From: Laterigemmans sp052161645
GTDB taxonomy: Bacteria > Planctomycetota > Planctomycetia > Pirellulales > Pirellulaceae
Length of the DNA stretch: 64,000 bases
NCBI GenBank assembly: GCA_052161645.1
Contig: CP197414.1
Direction: 5' to 3' (one strand)
Part shown: piece after piece, positions 7,756 through 17,388 of the stretch
Position numbering within the stretch: position 1 is the first letter of the stretch
Layout: each line of letters opens with the position of its first letter
The notes under the pieces: generated by a model
Databases searched by the model: none
What the model saw: only the letters and a program-made list of their open reading frames with translations
What the model was told of the DNA's origin: nothing
Made by a program: the position numbers and the translations under genes

Positions 7756-9963
7756 TCAACCACCCTCGTGGCGAAACACCGTCACAGCCAACGGCGGCAA
7801 GTCGATCAGCAACGAATCGGGGCGGCCATGATGCCCCTGCCCAGTTGCTTGAGCACCGGGATGCGTGCCCACGTTGCTGCCACCGTAAATCGCCGCGTCG
7901 CTGTTGAAAATCTCTCTCCAAAAACCACCCGTCGGCACGCCCACCCGATGCGTCTGACGCACCACCGGGGTCAAGTTACAACACACCAGCAGCGGCGGGT
8001 CATCGCGATCCGATTTGCGAAGGTAGGCCAACACGCTGTCGGTGGCACTCATGCAATCAACCCACTCGAAGCCGTCGCCGGAAAAGTCGTTTCGGTACAA
8101 AGCAGGGTTTTCAATCACCAAGCGATTGAGGTCAGCCACGCACTGTTGAATTCCCCGGTGGGTATCGAAGTCCAGCAGTGACCATTCCACGCCGCGGTCA
8201 TGATTCCATTCGTTCCACATGCCGATTTCGCCACCCATGAACAACAGTTTTTTCCCGGGGTGGGTCCACATGTAGGAATACAGCAGTCGCAGGTTGGCAA
8301 ATTTTTGCCATAAATCGCCAGGCATCTGGCTGAGCAGCGCGCCCTTGCCGTGCACCACTTCGTCGTGCGACAGCGGCAGCACAAAGTTTTCCGTAAAGGC
8401 ATAGATCAAACTGAAGGTCAGTTCGTTGTGATGGTACTGGCGATGAATGGGATCGTTGTGGAAATATCGCAACGAGTCGTTCATCCAACCCATATTCCAC
8501 TTCAGCGAAAAGCCCAAACCGCCATCCTCAACGGGGCGGGAAACTCCCGGCCAAGCAGTCGATTCTTCGGCGATGGTCAGCGCGCCAGGATAATCCTCAG
8601 CTACCGCCGTATTAAAGTCTCGCAGGAAATGCAACGCTTCGAGATTCTCACGCCCACCGTACGCGTTGGGAATCCACTCACCCTGCTCGCGACTATAATC
8701 GAGATATATCATTGACGCGACCGCATCCACGCGAAGACCATCGATGTGATATCGGTCTAGCCAAAACAAGCCGTTGGAGACCAAAAAATTTCTGACTTCG
8801 TTCCGGCCATAATTAAAGATATTGGTTCCCCAGTCAGGATGCTGGCCCTGCCGCGGATCACCGTGCTCATATAACGCCGTGCCGTCGAAATGCGCTAAGC
8901 CGTGCAAATCTCGGGGAAAGTGCGCGGGTACCCAGTCGAGAATCACGCCAATATCATGTTGATGGCAATAGTCGACGAAGTACATAAAGTCTTGCGGCGA
9001 ACCAAAACGACTTGTGGCAGCAAAATAACCGACCGTTTGATACCCCCAAGAACCGGTGAATGGATGCTCACTGACGGGCATCAATTCCAAGTGGGTAAAG
9101 TTCATGCGTTGACAGTATTCGACCAAACGTTCGGCCAGTTCACGGTAATTGAACCAACCGTGCGATCGCGATCCACCTTGCATCCAGCTGCCCAAATGCA
9201 CTTCGTAGATCGACATCGGACTGGCCAACGCGTCCTGCTCGCGACGCTTCGACATCCAAGCATCGTCTTGCCATTGGTAGTCTGCTAGATCGGCCACGAC
9301 CGATGCCGTGCGGGGAGGCAGTTCAGCAGCAAAACCGACCGGATCGCTCTTATCAACCCAGTGTCCGTTGGCATCGAGCAAGCGATACTTATAACACTGT
9401 CCCGGTTCCGCCTGATCAACGAACAATTCCCAAATGCCCGCCTCGCTGCCTCGCATGCCATGCTGACGCCCATCCCAATCATTGAAGTCGCCAATGATTT
9501 GCACGGCGCGAGCGTTGGGGGCCCAGACGGCGAAATTCACGCCTTGCGTATTGTCAACGGTGCGGACCTGGGCGCCAAGGCGATCATAGAGCCGGCGATG
9601 CTGACCCTCGCCAATGAGATAGCGGTCAAAATCGCTGAGGATAGAGGGTGTCGCGTAGGGATCTTGCATGGTGATAATCTCGCCGGAGCGTTTGGCTACG
9701 CGGATACGGTAAGGAACGGAGTCGTCTTCTAGTGGCCGAATTGCCTCGAAAAAACCGGCTGGGTGCAATCGACGCATCGGCCTCGGCACGCCCTGGGGCC
9801 CATCGATCAACCAGGCCTGCTGACTATCGGGAACAAACGTCCGCACCGCAGTCGCCGGACGCCCCTGATAGTCAATGCGGTGCGGCCCCAACAGAGATGC
9901 CGGGTTCGCATGTGAGCCTTCGATCAACCGTCCCAACTGAGCGAGCGATACTTCCGTGTGCAT
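7756..9963 (-). CDS. glgB: 1,4-alpha-glucan branching enzyme
   Basis: The 735-residue enzyme makes alpha-1,6 branches in glycogen. It has the long GlgB layout: an N-terminal N1 module (about 10-110), a CBM48 module (about 135-230) and a GH13 barrel. The nucleophile is Asp413 in IDGLRVDAVASM, the acid/base is Glu466 in TIAEESTAWPGV, and the third acid is in LPLSHDEVVHGKG. The length is close to the roughly 730 residues of the E. coli enzyme. No other glycogen genes are in the window. It starts at the ATG at 9963 and appears monocistronic, about 125 nt upstream of the DUF151 gene. Confidence 0.96.
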   Translation of the reverse strand: MHTEVSLAQLGRLIEGSHANPASLLGPHRIDYQGRPATAVRTFVPDSQQAWLIDGPQGVPRPMRRLHPAGFFEAIRPLEDDSVPYRIRVAKRSGEIITMQDPYATPSILSDFDRYLIGEGQHRRLYDRLGAQVRTVDNTQGVNFAVWAPNARAVQIIGDFNDWDGRQHGMRGSEAGIWELFVDQAEPGQCYKYRLLDANGHWVDKSDPVGFAAELPPRTASVVADLADYQWQDDAWMSKRREQDALASPMSIYEVHLGSWMQGGSRSHGWFNYRELAERLVEYCQRMNFTHLELMPVSEHPFTGSWGYQTVGYFAATSRFGSPQDFMYFVDYCHQHDIGVILDWVPAHFPRDLHGLAHFDGTALYEHGDPRQGQHPDWGTNIFNYGRNEVRNFLVSNGLFWLDRYHIDGLRVDAVASMIYLDYSREQGEWIPNAYGGRENLEALHFLRDFNTAVAEDYPGALTIAEESTAWPGVSRPVEDGGLGFSLKWNMGWMNDSLRYFHNDPIHRQYHHNELTFSLIYAFTENFVLPLSHDEVVHGKGALLSQMPGDLWQKFANLRLLYSYMWTHPGKKLLFMGGEIGMWNEWNHDRGVEWSLLDFDTHRGIQQCVADLNRLVIENPALYRNDFSGDGFEWVDCMSATDSVLAYLRKSDRDDPPLLVCCNLTPVVRQTHRVGVPTGGFWREIFNSDAAIYGGSNVGTHPGAQATGQGHHGRPDSLLIDLPPLAVTVFRHEGG

Positions 9964-10036
9964 AATGACTTTACTTTCTTAGTTTCCAAAGGCTGTTGTT
10001 GGCAATTCAAATCTATTTTTCAAGGGGGCGCAAATG

Positions 10037-10627
10037 CTAAGCAACCGCCAATCCGCTGCCTCTTTGGGCCCCCCCGGCGACAACTCCACATTGAGCAATC
10101 AGCCAGCGACGGAGACTATCGGAGACGGTGGACAGCCGATCTGGGCGATCTGAGCGGGAAGCCACCGCCTCGACAGAACCATCCAATTGCGATGACGCCG
10201 GAGCGATTCTCCGACCATCCGCCGTGCCCACGCGGGTGGGAGGTGCAACGCAACAAGCGCTCACGGTGTGAATGTTCAACGCATGGTCAATGCGACGCCA
10301 CAAATTGGCATTCGTGATCGGCAACATCTGTCCAAAATGCTCCCAGTGAAAATCGGCGCTGCGCCAACGCGGCAGACTGTCGCTTAGACTGCGAATTACA
10401 TACCGACTGCTGGTCAACATGGTCACAGCGGCCGGTCCGGGTAAAGCTTCCAAACCTCGCACCACCGCCAGCAGACTCAACCGATTGCTATCTCCAGGTT
10501 CAATATCGCTGGCTTCCAAAAACGGCGTGCCATCGAGATGCTCGATTACAAACCGCCAGCTTCCGCCAGAACTTGCGGGATCCACTGAGGATTCGCAGAC
10601 CAAGAGAAACTCGTGGTTAAATCGCAT
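10037..10627 (-). CDS. RNase H-fold protein with a degenerate active site
   Basis: The 196-residue protein follows the RNase HI pattern at least to residue 118: SNRLSLLAVVRGLEAL (47-62), VTMLTSSRYVIRSLS (68-82), a basic segment with Trp (PRWR), and NANLWRRIDHAL (106-117). The acidic catalytic positions are not conserved. The first strand has CES instead of the usual TDG, the helix Glu is Ser51, and the Asp of the TDSxYV motif is Ser73. About 75 extra residues with no recognisable domain follow. It is probably a nucleic-acid binder rather than a nuclease, but this is inferred from the missing residues. Confidence 0.7.
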   Translation of the reverse strand: MRFNHEFLLVCESSVDPASSGGSWRFVIEHLDGTPFLEASDIEPGDSNRLSLLAVVRGLEALPGPAAVTMLTSSRYVIRSLSDSLPRWRSADFHWEHFGQMLPITNANLWRRIDHALNIHTVSACCVAPPTRVGTADGRRIAPASSQLDGSVEAVASRSDRPDRLSTVSDSLRRWLIAQCGVVAGGAQRGSGLAVA

Positions 10628-10957
10628 CGGAGAGTGCCTCAGGAAGGAAAGGGTTTGGGCCAGCCGGTGTCTCCTTACGCTGATCGCTCCTAAAACGAAG
10701 CCCTCGGCTCCGTTAGTGCTCTCTTTCGGTTGCCAAGTGCTTCATGTTTCAGTTTGCCTAGGCCAAATTTATCATCTATCTTCTCAGCTGCCGGAACGAA
10801 CCGCAGAACCCGAGTAATCATGCAAGTCCCAGTTACGCACTTATCCGAAATCCCAAAATAACCGCGGCTAGCGCCAAAGCGGCTAACGGTTCCCTGGAAC
10901 CGCACGCTGGCGCGTTGCGGCTGATTCCGTTTTGCTTAACGACTTATGGAGAGGTGC
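10628..10957. other. Intergenic region after the MoxR operon
   Basis: This 330-nt gap separates the last operon gene from the RNase H-like gene. It contains the palindromic repeat at 10862-10925. No further gene, promoter or terminator could be supported. Confidence 0.5.
10862..10925. repeat. Two degenerate copies of a GCTAGC-core palindromic repeat
   Basis: A copy starting CCGCGGCTAGCGCCAAAG is followed by the perfect palindrome GGTTCC-CT-GGAACC (10889-10902). A second, weaker copy runs AACCGCACGCTGGCGCG. The first copy shares the core CTAGCGCCAAA with the repeat near 59261. It has the form of a REP-like dispersed element located after the end of an operon. Confidence 0.55.
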
Positions 10958-12160
10958 TTAGCGTTGATAGATCGGTAAGTAGTGATAACGCACCGACAGA
11001 CTGAGCAGGGCCAAACTAGTCGCGTACACCCGTCCCGCGTTACGCTCTTGATTGTCAGACGATTGCCAGGAACCATCTTCGGATTGATGAGCCAGCAACA
11101 TTTTCTCCACGTTCTGCTGTGACGTGCTGGCCAAGGCACCGCCACGCTGATGCATGCCCTGCGCATAGTAATAACAGCCGTAGAAGAAAAACCGATCCCG
11201 CCAATTTAGCTGCCGCTCTTGCAGCCAACTGGCCGCGCCGAGCACCTCGGGCGCTTCGTAACGACCACACACCTGCAAGGCTAGCAAACCAGCGGCGGAC
11301 ATCGTGAATGTTGGACTATTCTGCCGGGGCATATATGAAAATCCACCATTTTGCGCCGCCCCCAGTTGGCCCGCAGCAGTTCGCCCCGTATAGGAACCCT
11401 GCAGATATTCCACTGCCAACTCAATCGCTTCCGCGGGCACTTCCAAACCATCATTCTTAGCGGACCGCAATGCCATCAATTGCCACACGGATACGGACAA
11501 ATCAGCATCCCGCGAATCGGGCTCGTACCGCCAGCCACCTTGAAACTGCCGAGGCTTGGGTACCGCCTGCGCAGCCAACGTCAGCTGCAATGCTCGATCC
11601 AACGCTTCATAAATGCGTTGGTCTTGTGAGGAATCGATTCCCATGCCCAGCAATTCAGTTAACATCAAAGAAGTGATGCCATGACCATACATGCGCGAGC
11701 GATCCTTGCGGCCAAAATATCCTTGCGGATCTTGTCTCCCCTCAGATAACACAAAGTCCAACCCGCGAACCATTGCCGTCCCAGCCGGCGTCGACTCGCC
11801 CGGTTGATGCCCCACCGCAGCCATCGACATCAAGGCCAACGAAGTCATCGTGGTGTCATAGTCACGATCGTGAATTCCACCACTGGCTTGCTGCTGTGAC
11901 AATAAATACGCCACTCCCCGCTCCACAGCCAACTCCACAGCCGCCTGCTCGCCGCCACCCAACCTGCCTGGCAACGGTCCCGCAGCTGCTCCCGCCGGTT
12001 GAGATGGTGGCTGAGATTGGGCTAACGATTGAGCCGCGACCGGTGGTCCCTTCCAACCGAATCCCAGCACCACGATGACGCAGCTTAGCCACCGACCACC
12101 CCTCGACCGCCCAAAGTTCACGCCGTTCGTACCGCTGCGGATCATATTCAAACTCCTCAC
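10958..12160 (-). CDS. Squalene-cyclase-like alpha/alpha-toroid protein, exported
   Basis: The 400-residue protein begins with a long signal sequence (hydrophobic core WLSCVIVVLGFGW, likely cleavage near AAQS). It then carries prenyltransferase/squalene-oxidase-type helical repeats: VERGVAYLLSQQQASGG, DTTMTSLALMSMAAVGH, GHGITSLMLTELLGM, FTMSAAGLLALQV, YATSLALLSLSVRYH. The DxDDTA-type acid motif of real terpene cyclases is absent, so the fold is probably used for binding. The start is a GTG at 12158-12160 overlapping the upstream stop as GTGA, which fixes it as the last gene of the six-gene operon. Confidence 0.8.
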   Translation of the reverse strand: MRSLNMIRSGTNGVNFGRSRGGRWLSCVIVVLGFGWKGPPVAAQSLAQSQPPSQPAGAAAGPLPGRLGGGEQAAVELAVERGVAYLLSQQQASGGIHDRDYDTTMTSLALMSMAAVGHQPGESTPAGTAMVRGLDFVLSEGRQDPQGYFGRKDRSRMYGHGITSLMLTELLGMGIDSSQDQRIYEALDRALQLTLAAQAVPKPRQFQGGWRYEPDSRDADLSVSVWQLMALRSAKNDGLEVPAEAIELAVEYLQGSYTGRTAAGQLGAAQNGGFSYMPRQNSPTFTMSAAGLLALQVCGRYEAPEVLGAASWLQERQLNWRDRFFFYGCYYYAQGMHQRGGALASTSQQNVEKMLLAHQSEDGSWQSSDNQERNAGRVYATSLALLSLSVRYHYLPIYQR

Positions 12161-15100
12161 TGCGTTCGATCAGCCAAAGCTCGAAAATAAGCTTCGATCT
12201 GTCGCCTGTAACGGGGCGGCAAATCGGACTTTGTCTCCTCGGCAACATCGTCGGGCCGCCGCTCTCGCAGTTCGGCCCAATCTTCACGACTGCCCGCCAC
12301 CACCGGTGCCCGACGGTTGGTATCAAACCTGCCCATCACGCGCTCAGTCGGCTCACCGAATTCCCCCGCCCCGGTTGCCGCGGGCTCACCCGCTGTCATC
12401 ATTTCCGCGGCCAACATCGCCTCTGCCAATTCAGCACCGGGCTGACCCGCTGCGGACGCGGGACCACGTACTTGTGCTGCTTGTGCTGCTTGCTGGCGCT
12501 GGCTCGCCGCAGCCGCTTCCGCCAACAGCGGTGATTGCTGCAACACGTTCGCTTCAGGATTCTGATTCAGCAAACGGTCAAGATCGTCAATCAACTGTGC
12601 CTGGGCTGCCGGAGGACCGAGTTCCGCCAACAATTCGTAACCGCCTGCGCTGACCGCGCTGGAGCCGGCGGCGGGACTACCTGCCGAGCGTGCCTGATTT
12701 CCTTCATCCCGTGACTGATTGCTTCCACCAGTTGACTGATTTCTGTCACCAGTTGCTTGATTCGATGCGGTTGCTTGATTCGATGCAGTGGATGGAGCCG
12801 ACTGGGCAGCCGCGAGTTCACTAACACGTCCCAGCTCGGCCGCGATTCTTTGCTGCGCAGTTGCCAAACTGGCCGCCGTCGGCAAACCGTCCACGGCAGC
12901 CGGCGCGTTGTTTGCCGAGTCCGCCTCGAGCTGAGCCCCAGCAGCTTGTGCACGTTCAGCCATTCGCCCCGCTGCGGCCAGCGGTTGATCGGCTAACGCT
13001 TGCACTCGCTCCGCCGCAGCAGCCAACTGACGCGCCGCTGCGGTACCGCCCAAGCGACCCTCATGCCTCGCCGCACGCGCTAAACTCTCGGCGATTTGTT
13101 CCACTTGGTTGGCGAGTGCGAGTTGACGATTCGCGGCATCGCGAGCAGTCTGCGGCGACACCGCCAACGCCGGCGGAGTTTCATTTTGAACGCCGCTATC
13201 GGCCTGGATTTGCTGAGCCAGTTGGGCCAACTGAGTCAATTCATCGCCCGCCGTCGCCGCCAACTCGGCGGCAGATTCGGCAGCCGGATTGTCGGCCGTC
13301 AATTTCGGCTCCGCAGCCCCTTTCCGCGCGGCAACCGTGGCTTTAGCTGCGGCAACCTCCGTTTTGACAGCTTCCACTTGGCGTTGCAGGATCTCAGCCA
13401 ATTGCCGTTGCTGGGTCAAATTTCTCTGCGCGTTTCTGACCGCCTGCTGGCGACCGCTATCCTCTGGCTGCTTCGCCGCCTGATTCTCCGCGCGCTCCAA
13501 ATCCGCGCGCTGGCGATTCTCTTGTTGCTCCGCCCGCTGGCGTTCGTTTTCTAGACCCTTGGCTAAATTATTCCATTGGCGTTCACGCTGCTCCGCGTAA
13601 CGCACTCGCTGCGTTTGTGCACGTTGCATGGTCGTTTGCATCTGCTCGCGCGTCCGCTCACGATTTCCTTGGTTATCTTCAATAGCATTCTCTTGTCGTG
13701 TTGCCGCGGTCTCCTCGGCTTTTTGTAATTGCTGCTTCGCGGCCGCCAACTGAGTGCTCGCATCCTCAGCGAGTTCCGCCAATTCGGTCATCAACTTATT
13801 CCCATTGGCTTGGCTGGTCGCATTGGCCAACTTTGACATCCGCTCGGCCACTTGCCCAAACTGCTCGGCAGCCTCCGGCACCGCCCCGCGGGCAGCGGCA
13901 GCTCGCGCTTGATCGATTAGATTCTGCCGCACGTCCTCAGCCTGTCGCCCCAAATCATTTAGCCGTTCCGCGAGCAGCCGCTTGGCTTGTTGGACTTGCG
14001 GATCATTCTGTTCCAATTGCCGCCTAAGCTCATACTCCCGCCCTTCAGCTTCGGCCAAACCGCTGGCTGCTTGCTCAACAATTTGCTGCGAGACAGCGGA
14101 AAGTTCCGCTTGCAGCGGCGGGCTCTTGGGGATCTCACGCTCTAATCGCTCCAACAAACTTTGCGCAGATTCCTCACCAGCGGAAAGCGCCGCGGCCAAC
14201 TCTTGCAGCAATGTCTCAGAACTCTCAGCCACATCCGCAGCAGCCGGGTCAGCGGCTCGCTCAGCAGCGAGGTTCTCCTGGCCATCGTTCGCGGCCAACT
14301 CCACGGTTTCAGCGCCCGCCTCACTGAGACTCTCCGGCAGATACTCCCTCAAAACTTCACGCGCAAGCTCCATCGGCTCGGCTAATTCACCCGTGGCAGC
14401 TAGCCAACGGTCATGAATCGTCGCCAAGTCATCGGCCACGCTGGAGCTCGATTTTCCATCCCAACGACGGTTCGACAAGCCTGGACCAACGACGTCAGCT
14501 GGCGAATCGTAACGAACGCGATCGATCCGACCGGCGATGCTTGACATGCTTGGCGTGGTTCTTAATTTTCGCGCCGCCTCATCGATCAACACAACAAAGT
14601 AGTCCCAACGTCTGGGGTTCTCCAAACGTCGCAGCCGCGGCAATTCACTCCAACGCTCATCAATTAACAATGGCCTCCAAACTGCTTCGGCGGCGCGCAC
14701 TTGTTGACCAGCCAACAATAATTCGCACGCTTTGGCAGCTCGCAACAGGTGTTCGTAGCGGGCAACTGCCTGCTCAACATCATCCGCCGCGACGACACCC
14801 CGCAAGGTCTCAAACTGATCGTTCGGCAGCGAAACAATCGCTGTGACCGCCTGTCTACAAAGTGTCAAATCAGCCAACAATTCGGGAGAAAAATCAGGCC
14901 GCAAGCGGTGAACTTCATGGTGCTGCTCGACACGCTCTAAAAAGTTATTCAACGTCTCTTCCTGTCTACGTTCCCATCGTGCCAGGTTATCATCAAGTGA
15001 GGCTAATGCCTTCGCATCGGTTAGTTCGCGACGTTGTTTTTCCAGCTGGCTGGCTTTTAGTTTGGCATCGGCAAGGGCCAGTAAGACGCTTCCTTTCGAT

Positions 15101-17388
15101 GCCAACATGCCATGTAGTTTTCGCAACGCATCGTTGGCTCGGTGGGGAACTCCGCCTTCAAGAATGAGGTTACCACTGCGTCCCAACAGCTCATTGTGCA
15201 AGTTGTTCATCTCAGCCAACCAACGCGTTGGCTGGTCCGCTTGCTCAATTTGGTCCTCCAGCCGATCAGCCAAATCGCGATACCGCTGGGCAAGTCCTCG
15301 CAATTCACGAGCTGTTGGTTCGGGAACCTCGTCGAGCACCATCCCAATCTGCTCCGCATTATCGCGAAAATACTCTACGCACAACTCACCTTGCCGGCGC
15401 AGCCAAGCGGGCGGTTGACGCTGGCCCGCCGCCAGCACACGTTGCAATTCTGCATCCAGCCCCAACAGGTCCCCCGCGAAAGCATTGATCGCCGTGAAAG
15501 CGTTGAAAGCCCTGGCCGCCTCCACCAGTTGATTCCGCTGTTCCAGCACTGATTTATCTCCTCTCTCATCTCCTGTCTCTCGATTCAACTCGTGAAACAG
15601 CTGCCAGATCCACTCCAGTTCCACCAAATCTCCGCTGGCCGGTTTGCGTTCGAGCAACCAACGCATGGTGCTCTCAATCGCCGCTGGGAGATTCTCTGCT
15701 AGCGTTGATTCCGGTCGTTCGTCCGCGTCCGCTGCCCACTGGTCCAACAACGCCACCAGTTGACTGCGGCCTCGCAAAAACAGATGCCGATCCGCGGCAA
15801 ATCGATCGTTGGCGATTCGCAACACCACTGGCTTAGTCTCGGTGGATTGCCCGTTCAAATCGCGGACCGTCAAGCGAGCTTGCAGCAGATCACCAGGCTT
15901 AAGCGATAGTTGCTGGAGGTCCCACTGCCAAGCACTCCTGCTGATTACGCGATAGTTTTCCGGTTCCGACATTGCCGCATCGATCTCAATGGCCAAGTCA
16001 GTATCCAATTTCTGATACTGCCCACCATTGATGGCATACTCAAATGTTACGCTGGCGACATCGAATTCATCTTCAATATATGCTGTCCAACTGAGCAGAT
16101 CACGCGCTGCGCATAAGGCGGCCGGAATCCCGACTCGCCGTAATTGCACTTTGGGAGCAACGTCGGGCACAACTTGAATTTGATACCGCGGCGGGAAAGG
16201 GTTGTCGAACAGCGTCTCCAAGGCGGTCATTGAGATCTGATAACTTCCCGAGTTTTCCAACAACATATTAGCTTGATAAACAGCAGGCCCGCTCCGCGAG
16301 AAACTAGGTTGCTCCCGCTCGTCGGTTTCGCCCTCTGTGCCGGAGGTTCTCATTTGTAATTCGAGATCGATATTCGCGAGCGGCTGATTGACTTGCACCT
16401 TTAAGTTCGCCGTCGCACCATGAATCGCTCGCAGATCACCGGTTTTTGCCGCAACGGCGTAAGGCGGTAACCCGGTGTAAGCAGGCAGCTGATATTCGAT
16501 CTCGAACGCGTCGATCGCGGGACGCGGCTTCGGCTCCAACGCTCGCCAAGCTGTTATCCCGTCTCCGGCCACCACGCGAAACCGCATCGGTTCGCTGCCG
16601 ATGGCAACATTCACGCGGTAACGTTGTCCCTCGAACCCTGCAGCGGGCAACAAATCCAGTGTGGAAATTTCGCCGTCACCGTGCTGTAATTGAACAACCG
16701 GAGACAGATTCTGTCGCGGCGGACTAATGCTGGCCAGGATCTCCACAGTCTCATCCGCCGGCACCCAAGACTGGTCTTGCTCTGGTTGCAAAATCGCGAT
16801 TTTGGTCGCGGAAACACGAGCTATATTCGCAGTCGGTAAAATCGCCCTGGCAAATAACTGGCCCCAGGGCGAGCCGGGAAACAACACTCCGACCAGCAGC
16901 ACACATGCCAGCCCGCCAGCCCAAATCAGCCAGGTTCGGATCAGCCTCCAAGGCAGCAAGCTGGCAACCGGAATCACTTCCAACACGCTGGTCACCCGCC
17001 GCCTGAGCAAATAACGAAATTGAGGCGAGTCATGTTGAGCTTGATCACTCGCCTGCGATAACTCAACCGCCGCCATCAGATGATCTCGCAACTCAGGCAC
17101 GGAACTCTCCATGCGAGCCGCCACCGCAACGGAACTCTCGCCGACGACGGCTGGGAAAACCACGGTCAGCCCAAACGTCACCAGAATAACTACATAACAG
17201 GCCACCGCAGCGAACAGGCGAGCTCGCTCTTCCAACAACCAACCATAGTCGGCGATTGCCAGCAGGGAAAAACACCCCAAGCCGACAACCAACGTGATAC
17301 ATAAGCCACGCACCAAGATCAGCATCTTGCGGCGGCGGGCAAACTCATCTATCGGCTTTGCTAACTGAGGATCAATGATACCGCTCAT
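12157..17388 (-). CDS. Giant membrane-anchored coiled-coil protein, DUF4175-like
   Basis: The 1743-residue protein has two or three transmembrane helices near the N-terminus (about 25-45, 55-75 and 155-180). A beta-rich extracytoplasmic part extends to about residue 550, and a very long Ala/Gln/Glu/Arg-rich helical region fills most of the rest. It ends in a conserved-looking basic stretch (PPRYRRQIEAYFRALADRTQ). The organisation resembles DUF4175-type proteins found beside MoxR-DUF58-BatA genes in planctomycetes. The start is the ATG at 17386-17388, giving an ATGA overlap with the upstream stop. The frame is open to 17469 but needs no earlier start. Its role is unknown; a scaffold of an envelope complex is plausible. 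Confidence 0.78.
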   Translation of the reverse strand: MSGIIDPQLAKPIDEFARRRKMLILVRGLCITLVVGLGCFSLLAIADYGWLLEERARLFAAVACYVVILVTFGLTVVFPAVVGESSVAVAARMESSVPELRDHLMAAVELSQASDQAQHDSPQFRYLLRRRVTSVLEVIPVASLLPWRLIRTWLIWAGGLACVLLVGVLFPGSPWGQLFARAILPTANIARVSATKIAILQPEQDQSWVPADETVEILASISPPRQNLSPVVQLQHGDGEISTLDLLPAAGFEGQRYRVNVAIGSEPMRFRVVAGDGITAWRALEPKPRPAIDAFEIEYQLPAYTGLPPYAVAAKTGDLRAIHGATANLKVQVNQPLANIDLELQMRTSGTEGETDEREQPSFSRSGPAVYQANMLLENSGSYQISMTALETLFDNPFPPRYQIQVVPDVAPKVQLRRVGIPAALCAARDLLSWTAYIEDEFDVASVTFEYAINGGQYQKLDTDLAIEIDAAMSEPENYRVISRSAWQWDLQQLSLKPGDLLQARLTVRDLNGQSTETKPVVLRIANDRFAADRHLFLRGRSQLVALLDQWAADADERPESTLAENLPAAIESTMRWLLERKPASGDLVELEWIWQLFHELNRETGDERGDKSVLEQRNQLVEAARAFNAFTAINAFAGDLLGLDAELQRVLAAGQRQPPAWLRRQGELCVEYFRDNAEQIGMVLDEVPEPTARELRGLAQRYRDLADRLEDQIEQADQPTRWLAEMNNLHNELLGRSGNLILEGGVPHRANDALRKLHGMLASKGSVLLALADAKLKASQLEKQRRELTDAKALASLDDNLARWERRQEETLNNFLERVEQHHEVHRLRPDFSPELLADLTLCRQAVTAIVSLPNDQFETLRGVVAADDVEQAVARYEHLLRAAKACELLLAGQQVRAAEAVWRPLLIDERWSELPRLRRLENPRRWDYFVVLIDEAARKLRTTPSMSSIAGRIDRVRYDSPADVVGPGLSNRRWDGKSSSSVADDLATIHDRWLAATGELAEPMELAREVLREYLPESLSEAGAETVELAANDGQENLAAERAADPAAADVAESSETLLQELAAALSAGEESAQSLLERLEREIPKSPPLQAELSAVSQQIVEQAASGLAEAEGREYELRRQLEQNDPQVQQAKRLLAERLNDLGRQAEDVRQNLIDQARAAAARGAVPEAAEQFGQVAERMSKLANATSQANGNKLMTELAELAEDASTQLAAAKQQLQKAEETAATRQENAIEDNQGNRERTREQMQTTMQRAQTQRVRYAEQRERQWNNLAKGLENERQRAEQQENRQRADLERAENQAAKQPEDSGRQQAVRNAQRNLTQQRQLAEILQRQVEAVKTEVAAAKATVAARKGAAEPKLTADNPAAESAAELAATAGDELTQLAQLAQQIQADSGVQNETPPALAVSPQTARDAANRQLALANQVEQIAESLARAARHEGRLGGTAAARQLAAAAERVQALADQPLAAAGRMAERAQAAGAQLEADSANNAPAAVDGLPTAASLATAQQRIAAELGRVSELAAAQSAPSTASNQATASNQATGDRNQSTGGSNQSRDEGNQARSAGSPAAGSSAVSAGGYELLAELGPPAAQAQLIDDLDRLLNQNPEANVLQQSPLLAEAAAASQRQQAAQAAQVRGPASAAGQPGAELAEAMLAAEMMTAGEPAATGAGEFGEPTERVMGRFDTNRRAPVVAGSREDWAELRERRPDDVAEETKSDLPPRYRRQIEAYFRALADRTQ
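12753..12786. repeat. 18-bp tandem duplication inside the coiled-coil gene
   Basis: The 16-mer TTGCTTGATTCGATGC occurs at 12753-12768 and again at 12771-12786, giving an 18-bp period. It encodes an ASNQAT repeat in the low-complexity Asn/Gln/Ser/Gly-rich stretch near the C-terminus. This is evidence of recent slippage-type expansion. Confidence 0.8.

Noticed and set aside
12861..13554. Two overlapping open frames of about 150-160 codons opposite the coiled-coil gene
   Set aside because: Pro/Arg-rich products mirror the Ala/Gln/Glu-rich sense strand; they are shadows.
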